Origin: Bradyrhizobium sp. SK17
GTDB lineage: Bacteria > Pseudomonadota > Alphaproteobacteria > Rhizobiales > Xanthobacteraceae
DNA length: 64,000 nucleotides
Direction of reading: 5' to 3'
Assembly (NCBI RefSeq): GCF_002831585.1
Contig: NZ_CP025113.1
Coordinates: forward strand, 1,798,001 to 1,862,000
The position numbers and the translations under genes are program-made. A model generated the notes under the pieces. It saw only the letters and a program-made list of their open reading frames with translations. It made no database searches and was not told the DNA's origin. The stretch's first letter is position 1. Each line of letters begins with the position of its first letter. Shown here piece by piece: positions 26,224-35,754 of the stretch.

Positions 26224-28488
26224 ATGTCAAACGAGTTCAAGGGCCGGATCGGACGCACGGTCTCCGAGTCGAAGCCCTGGTGGCCCGATTATCCGCGTCC
26301 GCGCGATGGTGCGCCGAACGTCCTGGTGGTGCTGTTCGACGATCTCGGCTTCTCGCATCTCGGCTGCTACGGTTCCTCGATCGAGACCCCGAACATCGAC
26401 CGGCTCGCGGCGGGCGGTCTTCGCTTCACCAATTTTCACACCACCGCGCTGTGCTCGCCGACACGGGCGTCGCTATTGACCGGCCGCAACCATCATTCGG
26501 TGGGCATGCGCGGCCTCGCCAACTGGAACACCGGCTTCCCGAACTGCACCGGCACCGTCGCGAAGAGCGCGGGGACGCTGGCGGAAATGCTGCGGCCGGG
26601 AGGGTATTCCACCTTCGCGGTCGGCAAATGGCATTTGACGCCGATGGAAGAGACCTCGGTCGCGGGACCGTTCGACCAGTGGCCGCTGTCGCGCGGGTTC
26701 GATCGCTATTACGGCTTTCTGCAAGGCGAGACCGATCAGTTCACGCCGGAGCTCTACTGCGACAACCATCCGGTCAACGCGCCGCGCTCGCCGGAGCAGG
26801 GCTATCACCTCACTGAAGACCTGGTCGATCAGGCCATCACCATGGTGCGCAGCCAGAAGTCGGCGATCCCCGAGAAGCCGTTCTTCCTCTATCTCGCCTT
26901 TGGCGCGACGCACGCCCCGCATCAGGCGCCGCAGAGCTACGTCGACAAGTACAAGGGCCGCTTCGACGCCGGCTGGGATGCGATCCGGCAGCAATGGTAC
27001 GAGCGCCAGAAGGAGCTCGGCATCATTCCGCCGAATACCGAGCTTGCACCGCGCAACCCGGGTGTCGCGCCCTGGGACGAACTGCCCGACACCCAGAAGA
27101 AGCTGGCGCTGAAGTTGCAGGAGGCGTTTGCCGCCTTCCTGGACCATACCGATGCGCAGATCGGCCGCCTGGTGTCCTTCCTGGAGGACATCGGCGAACT
27201 CGACAACACGCTGATCCTCCTGATGTCCGACAATGGCGCCAGTCAGGAGGGCGGACCGCTTGGCGTGATCGACACCTTCAAATACTTCAACGGCATCCCC
27301 GAGACGCTGGAAGAGATCAGCGCCCGGATGGACGACATCGGCGGACCGAAGTCGCAGACCAACTATCCCTGGGGATGGGCGCAGGCCGGCAACACGCCGA
27401 ACAAGCGCTACAAGCAGAACACCCACGGCGGCGGCATCCGCGATCCCTTGATTGCGCACTGGCCGAACGGCATTTCCGACAAGGGAGGCATCCGCGACCA
27501 GTTCCACCATGTCACCGACATCACGCCGACCGTGCTCGACATCGTTGGCGTCGCGCCGCCGGAGAACGTCAACGGCATCGCGCAGATGCCGATCCATGGT
27601 GTCAGTCTCGCCTACACTTTCCCGGCGCAGGCGAAGGCCGAGCCGTCGCGCAAGGGCGCGCAGTATTTCGAGATGTTCGGTCATCGCGGCATCTGGGCCG
27701 ATGGCTGGAAGGCCGTCACCTTTCATCCCGCCGGCAAGCCGTTCGATGAAGACCGGTGGGAACTCTACAATCTCGCGAACGATTTCTCCGAATGCCGGGA
27801 TCTCGCAAAGGATAACCCTGCGAAGCTGAAGGAGATGGTCAATCTGTGGTGGTCCGAGGCGGGGCGCTTTGGCGCGTTGCCGCTGGACGATCGCAGGGAG
27901 GAATTGTGGCGGCCGACGCCGCGACAGGGCACGCCGCGCAACCGGCGCCGGTTCGTGCTGTATCCGCCGGTCGCGCACATGACCGGCGAGGTGTCGCCGC
28001 CGCTCGGCAATCGCAGCTTCGTTGCGACGGCGGAGGTCGAGCGACCGACCGCGACGTCGGAGGGCGCCATCTTCGGTCTCGGGACGCGCAATAACGGCCT
28101 GGCGTTCTACGTGCTCGGCGACAGGCTGGTGTTCGACTACAACCTGTTCACGCATCACTACAAGGCGATCTCGAGCCGTCCGATCCCGGCCGGCAAGTCG
28201 ACGCTGTCGGTCCATCTGGAAAAGCTGGGCGAGCGCGGCAGGGCGACGGTCTCGATCGACGGCGTCGCCTGCGGCAGCGTCGAGATCCCGAAAATCCTGC
28301 GCATGATCTCGTCCAACGGGATGGATGCGGGCTGTGACGGCGGCTCGGCGGTCAGTGACGACTACGAGGCGCCGTTCGTCTTCCAGGGCAAGATCAGCCG
28401 GCTGGTGATCGAGCTTCCGGATCGCTCGAAGAAGGATGAAGCCGAGGCCGCTGCCGTGAAGGCCAAGGTGGAGATGTCGCGGCAATGA
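26224..28488 (+). CDS. Arylsulfatase (formylglycine-dependent), first copy
   Basis: 754 residues. Metal-binding Asp39-Asp40 are in VVLFDDLGFSHLGCYG. The formylglycine motif CSPTRASLLTG starts at Cys77, with Arg81. Later catalytic and metal residues appear in FAVGKWHLTP, FGATHAPHQAP and LMSDNGASQEGG. The protein is long for a sulfatase; a C-terminal beta-rich domain from about residue 560 may bind substrate or partner. No signal peptide is visible, so it acts in the cytoplasm, where the aerobic FGE encoded next (ATGA overlap) would mature it. Confidence 0.93.
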   Translation: MSNEFKGRIGRTVSESKPWWPDYPRPRDGAPNVLVVLFDDLGFSHLGCYGSSIETPNIDRLAAGGLRFTNFHTTALCSPTRASLLTGRNHHSVGMRGLANWNTGFPNCTGTVAKSAGTLAEMLRPGGYSTFAVGKWHLTPMEETSVAGPFDQWPLSRGFDRYYGFLQGETDQFTPELYCDNHPVNAPRSPEQGYHLTEDLVDQAITMVRSQKSAIPEKPFFLYLAFGATHAPHQAPQSYVDKYKGRFDAGWDAIRQQWYERQKELGIIPPNTELAPRNPGVAPWDELPDTQKKLALKLQEAFAAFLDHTDAQIGRLVSFLEDIGELDNTLILLMSDNGASQEGGPLGVIDTFKYFNGIPETLEEISARMDDIGGPKSQTNYPWGWAQAGNTPNKRYKQNTHGGGIRDPLIAHWPNGISDKGGIRDQFHHVTDITPTVLDIVGVAPPENVNGIAQMPIHGVSLAYTFPAQAKAEPSRKGAQYFEMFGHRGIWADGWKAVTFHPAGKPFDEDRWELYNLANDFSECRDLAKDNPAKLKEMVNLWWSEAGRFGALPLDDRREELWRPTPRQGTPRNRRRFVLYPPVAHMTGEVSPPLGNRSFVATAEVERPTATSEGAIFGLGTRNNGLAFYVLGDRLVFDYNLFTHHYKAISSRPIPAGKSTLSVHLEKLGERGRATVSIDGVACGSVEIPKILRMISSNGMDAGCDGGSAVSDDYEAPFVFQGKISRLVIELPDRSKKDEAEAAAVKAKVEMSRQ

Positions 28489-29486
28489 GCGGTGCTGCGA
28501 CATCGTGCTGTGGTCCAGGCAGCAGCGCGGCGAGGGCGTCGCGCGGCTGCGACCTGGCAATGCCTTCGCCCGGCGTTGCGGGCGAAGGCGACGATGACAT
28601 GGCGGTGGTGCCGTCCGGCAGCTTTGCCTATGGCTGCGACCGTCGCGAGGGCAATCCTGCCGACGGCGAAGGGCCGTCACACCGGGTTGACGTCGATGCG
28701 TTCCGGATCGACCGTTGCGCGGTGACGAATGCGCGCTTCGAACGCTTCGTCGCCGCGACCGGATATATCTCCGACGCGGAACGGATCGGCTGGTCGTTTG
28801 TATTCGCGGGCCTGTTGCCCGATGATTTCGAGGAGACGCGTGGCGTTGCCGCCGCGCCCTGGTGGCGCCAGGTCCATGGCGCCAGTTGGCGGCATCCCGA
28901 AGGAAGGCATTCCGATCTCGCATCGCGATCGGATTTGCCGGTGGTCCACGTGTCGCATCACGACGCCCTCGCTTTCTGTACCTGGGCGGGCAAGCGCCTG
29001 CCGACCGAAGCGGAGTGGGAGAAGGCCGCGCGCGGCGGCCTTGAAGGCCAGCGCTTTCCCTGGGGCGATGATGAAACGCCGAATGGCGAGCACCGTTGCA
29101 ACGTCTGGCAGGGCACCTTTCCGAGCCGCAACAATTCGGACGACGGATATTACGGGCTCGCACCGGCGGATGCCTTCGCGCCGAACGGCTTCGGCCTGCA
29201 CAACATGGCCGGCAATGCGTGGGAGTGGTGCAGCGACTGGTTCGCCAGCAACCGCTTTGCGGATGGCGCAGCGGCAGGGCTCGTCAATCCGCGCGGTCCC
29301 GTTCAGGGGACCCATCGCGTAATGCGCGGCGGCAGCTATCTCTGCCATCCGTCCTACTGCTGGCGCTATCGCAACGGGGCGCGGTCGGCCTCGACGGCGG
29401 ACAGCACGACGGGGCATGTCGGCTTCCGCTGCGTGCGCGATTTTACGACTGAAACAAGCGTGTCGCCGACAGGAGAGTTTCAATGA
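28485..29486 (+). CDS. Formylglycine-generating enzyme (sulfatase-modifying factor, SUMF1/FGE family)
   Basis: 333 residues, start overlapping the first sulfatase (ATGA). It converts the sulfatase cysteine to formylglycine with oxygen and copper. FGE-sulfatase domain landmarks are FRIDRCAVTNARFERFVAAT, RLPTEAEWEKAARGG, FPWGDD, NMAGNAWEWCSDWF, and RVMRGGSYLCHPSYCWRYRN, whose cysteines 287 and 292 match the catalytic pair of FGE. Its stop overlaps the second sulfatase (ATGA). The coupling puts the modifying enzyme between its two probable clients. The first 30 residues are poorly conserved. Confidence 0.93.
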   Translation: MSGAATSCCGPGSSAARASRGCDLAMPSPGVAGEGDDDMAVVPSGSFAYGCDRREGNPADGEGPSHRVDVDAFRIDRCAVTNARFERFVAATGYISDAERIGWSFVFAGLLPDDFEETRGVAAAPWWRQVHGASWRHPEGRHSDLASRSDLPVVHVSHHDALAFCTWAGKRLPTEAEWEKAARGGLEGQRFPWGDDETPNGEHRCNVWQGTFPSRNNSDDGYYGLAPADAFAPNGFGLHNMAGNAWEWCSDWFASNRFADGAAAGLVNPRGPVQGTHRVMRGGSYLCHPSYCWRYRNGARSASTADSTTGHVGFRCVRDFTTETSVSPTGEFQ

Positions 29487-31747
29487 GTTCCGCATTTCAG
29501 GGCAAGATCGGTCGTACCGTCCATGAATCGACGCCGCATTGGCCGGAGTGGCCGCGGCCGCGCGCCGATGCGCCGAACGTGGTCGTCGTGCTGTTTGACG
29601 ACCTCGGATTCTCCCACCTCGGCTGCTACGGCTCCTCGATCGCAACCCCGAACATCGACAAGCTCGCCGCCGGCGGATTGCGCTACACCAATTTCCATAC
29701 CACCGCGCTGTGTTCGCCGACCCGCGCTGCGTTGATGACCGGATGCAACCACCACTCGGTCGGGATGCGCGGCCTCGCCAACTGGAATACGGGCTTTCCC
29801 AACTGCACCGGCACGGTGTCGAAGAGCGCGGCGACCATTGCCGAGGTGCTGCGCCCCTCCGGCTATTCGACGTTTGCAATCGGCAAATGGCACCTGACGC
29901 CGATCGAGCATACCTCGCCGGCGGGTCCATTCGACCAGTGGCCGCTGGCCCGTGGCTTCGACCGCTACTATGGCTTCCTTGATGGCGAGACCGACCAATG
30001 GCATCCGGAACTCACCAGCGACAACCGCTCGGTGGCGCCGCCGAAGACGCCGGAGCAGGGGTACCACCTCTCGGAGGACCTGATCGACAACGCCATCGAG
30101 GTCGTGAAGTCGCAGAAGGCCGCGGTCGCCGACAAGCCGTTCTTCCTCTATGTCGCCTTCGGCGCGACCCACGCGCCGCATCAGGCGCCGAAGCCATACA
30201 TCGACAAGTACCGCGGCAAGTTCGACGCCGGGTGGGACGTCGTCCGGCAGCAATGGTACCAGCGGCAGAAGCAGCTCGGGATCATTCCCGAGGATACCGA
30301 ACTCGCGCCGCGCAATCCGGGCGTCAAGCCGTGGGCCGAGCTGTCGCCGGATGAGCAAAGACTGGCGCTGCGGTTGCAGGAGGCTTTCGCCGGCTTCCTC
30401 GAGCATACCGACGCGCAGATCGGCCGGTTGATGGACCACCTGCGTGAAACCGGCGAGCTCGACAACACGCTCTTCATCCTGACGTCGGACAACGGCGCCA
30501 GCCAGGAGGGTGGACCGCGCGGCATGGTCAACTACTCGCGCTACTTCAACGGCCGGCTGGAGGATCTCGCGGAGAGCATCGCGCGCCTCGACGACATCGG
30601 CACGCCGAACGGATTCAACAACTATCCGTGGGGCTGGGCGCAGGTCGGCAACACGCCGGGCAAGCGCTACAAGCAGAACACCCATGGCGGCGGTATCCGC
30701 GATCCCCTGATCATCCACTGGCCGAAGGGGCTGGCCGAGAAGGGCGGCGTCCGTCACCAGTTTCATCATGTCACCGACATCGCACCGACGATCTTCGAGC
30801 TCGTCGGTGCCGACAGGCCGCAGACCGTCAACGGCGTGCCGCAGATGCCGATGCACGGAACGAGCCTCGCCTACACGTTCCCGCCGGAGGCAAAGCAAAC
30901 GCCGACCACCAAACAGGTGCAGTATTTCGAGATGTTCGGGCACCGGGGCGTCTGGGCCGACGGCTGGAAGGCCGTCGCCTATCACGAGCCGGAAACGCCG
31001 TTCGAATCCGACAAGTGGGAACTCTATCACCTCGACAAGGATTTCTCGGAATGCCGCGACCTGGCCGGCGAGCAGCCCGAGAAGCTCAGGCAGATGATCG
31101 AGCTGTGGTGGAGTGAAGCCGGTCGCAACGGTGTCTTGCCGCTCGATGATCGCCGCGCCGAGCTCTGGCGCGCGGGCACCGGATGGGCGGACCCGCGCAG
31201 CCAGTCGCGCTACGTCTACCGGCCGCCACTCCCCGAGATGCGCATGTCGGTGGCGCCCGCGCTCGGCAATCGCAGTTTCACGATCACCGCAGCGATCGAG
31301 CGCGAAACGGCCGATCAGGACGGCTGTGTCGTCAGCTTCGGCGATGGGCGCGGCGGTCTTGCGCTGTACCTGCTGCGGGGCCGTTTGCACTTCGATTACA
31401 ACGTGTTCGGCCAGCATTTGAAGCTGGTCTCGAACCGGCAGGTGCCCACCGGCAAGACCACCGTGAGCGTCGCCGTGGAGCGGCTCGGCAAGGTCGGTCG
31501 CGCCACGGTGCTGATCGGCGGCGAGCCGTGCGGCAGCGTCGAGATTCCGTTCCTGGTGCGCCGCTTCTCGACGGGCTCCTTCAATCTCGGTTCCGATCCT
31601 GGCGTCGCCGTCAGCGACGACTACGCGGCGCCGTTCGTCTTCCAGGGCAAGCTTGGCGAGGTCGTGATCGAGATTCCGGAGCGGACGTCGGCCGAAGCCA
31701 GGCAGGCGTCGCGGGCCGATGTGCTGGCCGACCTGGCGAGGCAGTGA
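29483..31747 (+). CDS. Arylsulfatase (formylglycine-dependent), second copy
   Basis: 754 residues, the same length as the first copy and collinear with it. It has Asp39-Asp40, Cys77 in CSPTRAALMTG, Arg81, FAIGKWHLTP, FGATHAPHQAP and LTSDNGASQEGG. The residue after the TG of the motif is Cys rather than Arg. Most differences fall in the substrate-facing loops and C-terminal domain, so the pair looks like an old duplication with diverged specificity. Start overlaps the FGE stop. No signal peptide. Confidence 0.92.
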   Translation: MSSAFQGKIGRTVHESTPHWPEWPRPRADAPNVVVVLFDDLGFSHLGCYGSSIATPNIDKLAAGGLRYTNFHTTALCSPTRAALMTGCNHHSVGMRGLANWNTGFPNCTGTVSKSAATIAEVLRPSGYSTFAIGKWHLTPIEHTSPAGPFDQWPLARGFDRYYGFLDGETDQWHPELTSDNRSVAPPKTPEQGYHLSEDLIDNAIEVVKSQKAAVADKPFFLYVAFGATHAPHQAPKPYIDKYRGKFDAGWDVVRQQWYQRQKQLGIIPEDTELAPRNPGVKPWAELSPDEQRLALRLQEAFAGFLEHTDAQIGRLMDHLRETGELDNTLFILTSDNGASQEGGPRGMVNYSRYFNGRLEDLAESIARLDDIGTPNGFNNYPWGWAQVGNTPGKRYKQNTHGGGIRDPLIIHWPKGLAEKGGVRHQFHHVTDIAPTIFELVGADRPQTVNGVPQMPMHGTSLAYTFPPEAKQTPTTKQVQYFEMFGHRGVWADGWKAVAYHEPETPFESDKWELYHLDKDFSECRDLAGEQPEKLRQMIELWWSEAGRNGVLPLDDRRAELWRAGTGWADPRSQSRYVYRPPLPEMRMSVAPALGNRSFTITAAIERETADQDGCVVSFGDGRGGLALYLLRGRLHFDYNVFGQHLKLVSNRQVPTGKTTVSVAVERLGKVGRATVLIGGEPCGSVEIPFLVRRFSTGSFNLGSDPGVAVSDDYAAPFVFQGKLGEVVIEIPERTSAEARQASRADVLADLARQ

Positions 31748-31826
31748 GGCGGACGCGGGACGCGCCTGGGCGTGCCGAAAGGATACGGTTTTGCGACACG
31801 TCGCTGTCTCAAGGCCGTTGCGCTGC

Positions 31827-31857
31827 GATCTAATATAGGATATTAGATCGCGTATCA
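31827..31857 (+). promoter_or_regulatory. Palindromic operator before the cluster's TetR gene
   Basis: GATCTAATAT, three bases, ATATTAGATC: a perfect ten-base inverted repeat at 31827-31849, followed by GTATCA at 31852-31857. The core and the trailing GTATCA recur at 22778-22804. It lies 15 bases before the TTG start at 31872, as expected for autoregulation. Confidence 0.65.
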
Positions 31858-31871
31858 GGGGAGGATGCAGC

Positions 31872-32558
31872 TTGGCCGTCGACAGCACAGAGACGATCAA
31901 TGAGTTGTTGAACGTCGCGGAGCGGCTGTTTGCCGCCGAAGGCGTCGAGCAGGTCGCGCTCACCCGGATCGTCAGTGTCAGCGGCAAGAAGAACCGATCT
32001 GCCCTGCACTATCATTTCGGAACGCGCGAGGCGGTGGTTGCCGCGGTACTGGACCGCAGGCTCGCGCACATCAACCAAACCCGTCATCGCCTGCTCGACG
32101 AGATCGAAGGCTCCGAGGGCGAGCTGTGGGCGCTGATGGAGGCGCATGTCGCAGCGCTTGCGCTGGTCGTGGTCGACGAGCCCTGGGGCGCGGACTACGT
32201 GAAAATTCTCGCGCAAGTCACGTTCCGGCCCCATCTGCTCGGCGACGTCGGCGTGAGCGACGCCAACCTGTCGTCGGTTCGCCGTTTCAGGCGGCTGGTG
32301 GAGAAAAGCCTGCCGGACATCCCGCGCGTGATTCTGTCCGCGCGTCGTCGCTGGTTCGGCGACAGTATCGTCCATGCGCTGGCGCGCTGGACATATCGGA
32401 CGCCGCGGTCGCGCCAGACGCGCGAAAACATCCAGACTCTCATCGTCGGTCTCGTCGATTACGGCGTTGCCGCGATGTCCGTTCGCCCAAGCGAAGCCGG
32501 TCGCGTGCAGCATCCGAGTTTGCGCATGCCGAGCAAGGTCGTGCGTCGCGAGGAGTGA
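31872..32558 (+). CDS. TetR-family transcriptional regulator, probable regulator of the sulfatase cluster
   Basis: 228 residues. TTG start supported by GGGGAGG seven bases upstream. The helix-turn-helix region is INELLNVAERLFAAEGVEQV, then LTRIVSVSGKKNRSALHYHF and GTREAVVAAVLDRR. A long helical effector domain follows. A perfect inverted repeat just upstream is echoed before the acyl-CoA dehydrogenase gene 9 kb away, so it probably represses both itself and the catabolic genes until a CoA thioester or sulfate-ester metabolite appears. Confidence 0.87.
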   Translation: MAVDSTETINELLNVAERLFAAEGVEQVALTRIVSVSGKKNRSALHYHFGTREAVVAAVLDRRLAHINQTRHRLLDEIEGSEGELWALMEAHVAALALVVVDEPWGADYVKILAQVTFRPHLLGDVGVSDANLSSVRRFRRLVEKSLPDIPRVILSARRRWFGDSIVHALARWTYRTPRSRQTRENIQTLIVGLVDYGVAAMSVRPSEAGRVQHPSLRMPSKVVRREE

Positions 32559-32739
32559 TCCGGCACCGCCGCACGGGATCTGCCGATCGCGGTGAACCGG
32601 AGACATCTTCACTCAATCGCCGGCGTGTCGGGTCGACTGAAGTCAACCGTGGCAGTCGGAAGAAAGGTGCTTACTCGGATACGCGGCATGACGTGATTTG
32701 TGACGTTCTACAATTCGAAGAAAAAACACCAAGGGGGGA

Positions 32740-34299
32740 ATGATGAAGTTCGTTGGAAGCCTGTTGCTTTCATCGGCCGCGGTGATCGCCGTGGCCGGCG
32801 CCGCTCAGGCGGCAGATCTGCCCGTCAAGGCCAAGGCCATTCAGTATGTGAAAATCTGCTCCGCCTATGGTCCAGGTTTCTACTACATCCCCGGCACCGA
32901 TACCTGCATCAAGCTGGGAGGCTTCATTCGTGCCGACATGCTGGTGAACAGCAACACCGACAATGTCGGCAACACCGGCGGGCCGGCCGGCGCGAACAAT
33001 CGATTCACCAACGGCTACACCACCAAGACGACCTCGAACGTCCGGATCGATACCCGCACCGAAACCGAGTACGGCACGGTGCGGACCTACATGGAGTCGG
33101 TCTTCGTCTGGATGGGCAGCAGCTACACCGCCAACCCGGCTGCGCCGGGCTCGACGATCTATTCCGCGATCGGCACGGTGCCGGCGCCGAACAATGCGAC
33201 CACGGGCAACGTGGCGGCCGGAGGATTCGCGCTCTACAACGCGTTCATCCAGTTCGCAGGCTTTACGATCGGCCGGGCGGTTTCGCAGTTCAGTGCGCCC
33301 TGGATCAACTACCCCGGCAACAACTTTGACGGACTTGTCGGCGGTGGCGGCACCGTCACCGGCGTCAACCAGTTCTCGTATACTGCCGACTTCGGTCAGG
33401 GAGTTGCGGCGACGATTTCCGCGCAGGATCCGACCGCATATTATCAGGCCGGCGTCAACAATCTCAGCGCAGGCGGCGCGTACGGCGTCAGCGATTACGC
33501 CGGAACGACCGTTCCCGATATCGTGGCGATGTTCCGCGTCGATCAGGCCTGGGGCCTGTTTCAGGCTTCGGCCGCGGCGCACGATAACAATGTCGCGTAT
33601 TACGGCGGCGCCGGCTTGCCCAACGGTGGCACCGAATTGGCGGGCCATCCGGACGACAAATGGGGCTGGGCCGCTCAACTGGCGCTGTCGATCAAGAACA
33701 TCCCGACCGGACCCGGCGACACGATCAACCTTCAGGCCGTCTATACCGACGGCGCCACGCGCTACAACATCCAGGATCTCTCCGCCTTCTCGACCGCCAA
33801 CACGGTGTATGGCGGCTCGAGCCTGCCAGGGGCTTACCAGAGCGTAGGTCTCGGCATGGCGCCCGACACCATCTTCGCAAACGGCACCCAGCAGCAACTC
33901 ATCCAGACGTGGGGCCTCAACGGAGCCTACACCCACAACTGGAACGAGGATTGGAACACGGCGGTGTACGGTGCGTATGCGAAGGTCTCGTACAACGCTG
34001 CGGCCAAAACCCTGATCTGCGGCGGTGGCGCGGGGATCGGCTCGTTTCAGGCAACGTTCGGTGCCGGCGTGACAAGCTGCAACCCGGATTTCTCCCTCAC
34101 GCAGTTGGGCACCATCACGCGCTGGACGCCGGTGAAGAACCTGACGTTCTCGGCTGATCTGACCTACACCCATCTCGATCAGAACTATGCCGGGACGGCG
34201 GTGATGTCGAGCGGAGCGCTCGGCAAGCCGCTTGCAACATATGAGCTCAAGAATCAGGACACGTTTCTGCTGCTGCTTCGGGCTCAGCGGAACATGTAG
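32740..34299 (+). CDS. Outer membrane porin (Porin_2 family)
   Basis: 519 residues with a Sec signal peptide (KFVGSLLLSSAAVIAVAGAAQA, cleaved before ADLPV). The mature start YVKICSAYGPGFYYIPGTDT with a paired cysteine (TCIKLGGFIRAD) is the usual opening of alphaproteobacterial Porin_2 proteins, followed by alternating aromatic/glycine strands and an end FLLLLRAQRN. AGGGGGG precedes the ATG pair at 32740/32743. It may admit the sulfate esters used by the neighbouring cluster; such porins are also common housekeeping genes, so that link is weak. Confidence 0.93.
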   Translation: MMKFVGSLLLSSAAVIAVAGAAQAADLPVKAKAIQYVKICSAYGPGFYYIPGTDTCIKLGGFIRADMLVNSNTDNVGNTGGPAGANNRFTNGYTTKTTSNVRIDTRTETEYGTVRTYMESVFVWMGSSYTANPAAPGSTIYSAIGTVPAPNNATTGNVAAGGFALYNAFIQFAGFTIGRAVSQFSAPWINYPGNNFDGLVGGGGTVTGVNQFSYTADFGQGVAATISAQDPTAYYQAGVNNLSAGGAYGVSDYAGTTVPDIVAMFRVDQAWGLFQASAAAHDNNVAYYGGAGLPNGGTELAGHPDDKWGWAAQLALSIKNIPTGPGDTINLQAVYTDGATRYNIQDLSAFSTANTVYGGSSLPGAYQSVGLGMAPDTIFANGTQQQLIQTWGLNGAYTHNWNEDWNTAVYGAYAKVSYNAAAKTLICGGGAGIGSFQATFGAGVTSCNPDFSLTQLGTITRWTPVKNLTFSADLTYTHLDQNYAGTAVMSSGALGKPLATYELKNQDTFLLLLRAQRNM

Positions 34300-34300
34300 A

Positions 34301-34340
34301 GCATGATCTGGAAGCGTACGGAGCGGTCGTCCGAAAGCCT
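34301..34340. repeat. Degenerate copy of the dispersed GCATGATC repeat
   Basis: GAGCATGATCTGGAAGCG and the following AGCGGT..TCCGAAA resemble the start of the repeats at 37087 and 54012, with several changes. The rest of the 311-base gap (34300-34610) shows only short non-coding frames. Confidence 0.4.
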
Positions 34341-34610
34341 GGTTGCCGACCATCGCGCGATCCACGGCTTGGCCCCGTTGCGCTTCGCCATGCGGGCCTG
34401 CCGTTTCCCGGGCCTGAGCGCCTTCCACGATCGCACTGCCGGCATGCGGAAATGCCGGCGGGCAATGACGATTTCTGTAGCGACGGCTTCCGGCGCGTCG
34501 CGCGGGAGACCGGCGGACTTGAATGCCTGGCGCGTCACGACGCGAGCGATGTGGCTGCGCCGACAAGCCAGGGAGGAACCGATGATGGGAAATGCACGAA
34601 GGATTCGCGG

Positions 34611-35711
34611 ATGAGCTCCCTAGCGACATCATTGTCGCGTCGCCTCGGTGTCGCGTATCCGATCTTCGGCTTTGCCCATTCCATTGATGCCGTGGCGGCG
34701 GTCAGCAATGCCGGCGGCATCGGCATCTACGGCGCGACCCGCGACACGCCCGAGGAAATTCGCGAACGCCTCAAGCGGCTGCGCAAGCTGGTCGGCGACC
34801 GGCCATTCGGGGTCGATCTGGTGCTGCCGAACGGGATGCCGCCGCGCGACGACCGCGAAGCGATCGAGCGCGAGTTGCCCGAGGCCCATCGCCGTTTCGT
34901 CGCCGGGCTCTATCAGCAGTATGGGGTGCCGCCGGCCACCAAGGCCGGCATGCGCTCGCGCTTCGTGCGTTCGGTCGAGATGGCCGAGCAGCAGATCGAG
35001 GCCGTGCTTGGCTCCGACGTCAATCTGTTCGCGTGCGGGATCGGTGCGCCGCCGGCGGCCGTCGCTGAAGCGAAGGCACGCGGCAAGCTGACCGTTGCAC
35101 TGATCGGTTCGCCGCGCCATGCCAAGGGCGCGCTCGACAGCGGGATCGACGTGCTGGTCGCGCAGGGCTACGACGCCGGCGCCCATACCGGATCGATCGG
35201 CACGTTCTCGCTGGTGCCGCAGGTCGTCGACATCGCCGGCGGCGTCCCGGTGGTGGCTGCCGGAGGCGTCGCCACCGGCCGGCACATCGCGGCCGCGCTT
35301 GCGATGGGCGCCGAGGGCGTTTGGCTCGGCACCGCCTGGCTCGCAACCAAGGAGCATGCGCTGGCGCCGACCGCGCTGAAGAAGGTACTTGCGGCGCGCA
35401 GCGAGGATGCCGTCATCAGCCGTGCGGACAGTGGCAAGACCTTGCGCCAGATCCGCAGTGCCTGGAGCGACGAATGGAGCGCGCCGGATGCGCCCAAGCC
35501 GCTGCGCATGCCCTACCAGGACATCCTGGTCGGAGATCTGCTCGGCGCCATCGACGAGCACGACATCGAGCCGCTGGTCCACGTCCCGGCCGGCCAGAGC
35601 GTCGGCTACTTCGACAAGCTCACGACGGTCGCGGACACCATGCAGAAGCTCGTCGGCGAAACAGACGCCGCGTTGCGGCGGCTCGCGACAGGAGCCCGAT
35701 TCCGCGAGTGA
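34611..35711 (+). CDS. Nitronate monooxygenase (2-nitropropane dioxygenase family)
   Basis: 366 residues from the ATG at 34611, with AAGGA nine bases upstream; the earlier in-frame start at 34452 adds an unlike 53-residue segment. FMN TIM-barrel signatures: YPIFGFAHSIDAVAAVSNAG, GFAxG-like VLVAQGYDAGAHTGSIGTFS with the active-site histidine, and VPVVAAGGVATGRHIAAALA then GAEGVWLGTAWLAT for phosphate binding. Such enzymes oxidise propionate-3-nitronate or act as flavin enoyl reductases. It lies with the MFS gene downstream of the porin. Confidence 0.9.
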   Translation: MSSLATSLSRRLGVAYPIFGFAHSIDAVAAVSNAGGIGIYGATRDTPEEIRERLKRLRKLVGDRPFGVDLVLPNGMPPRDDREAIERELPEAHRRFVAGLYQQYGVPPATKAGMRSRFVRSVEMAEQQIEAVLGSDVNLFACGIGAPPAAVAEAKARGKLTVALIGSPRHAKGALDSGIDVLVAQGYDAGAHTGSIGTFSLVPQVVDIAGGVPVVAAGGVATGRHIAAALAMGAEGVWLGTAWLATKEHALAPTALKKVLAARSEDAVISRADSGKTLRQIRSAWSDEWSAPDAPKPLRMPYQDILVGDLLGAIDEHDIEPLVHVPAGQSVGYFDKLTTVADTMQKLVGETDAALRRLATGARFRE

Positions 35712-35754
35712 TCGCGCGCCACCAAAGCAAAAAAGAACAGAGCCGGAGGAGTTC

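Noticed and set aside
26473..31987. Very long minus-strand open frames (896 and 835 codons) opposite the sulfatases
   Set aside because: They are mirror frames of GC-rich codons; their products are arginine/glycine-rich without motifs, while the plus strand has complete sulfatase and FGE signatures.
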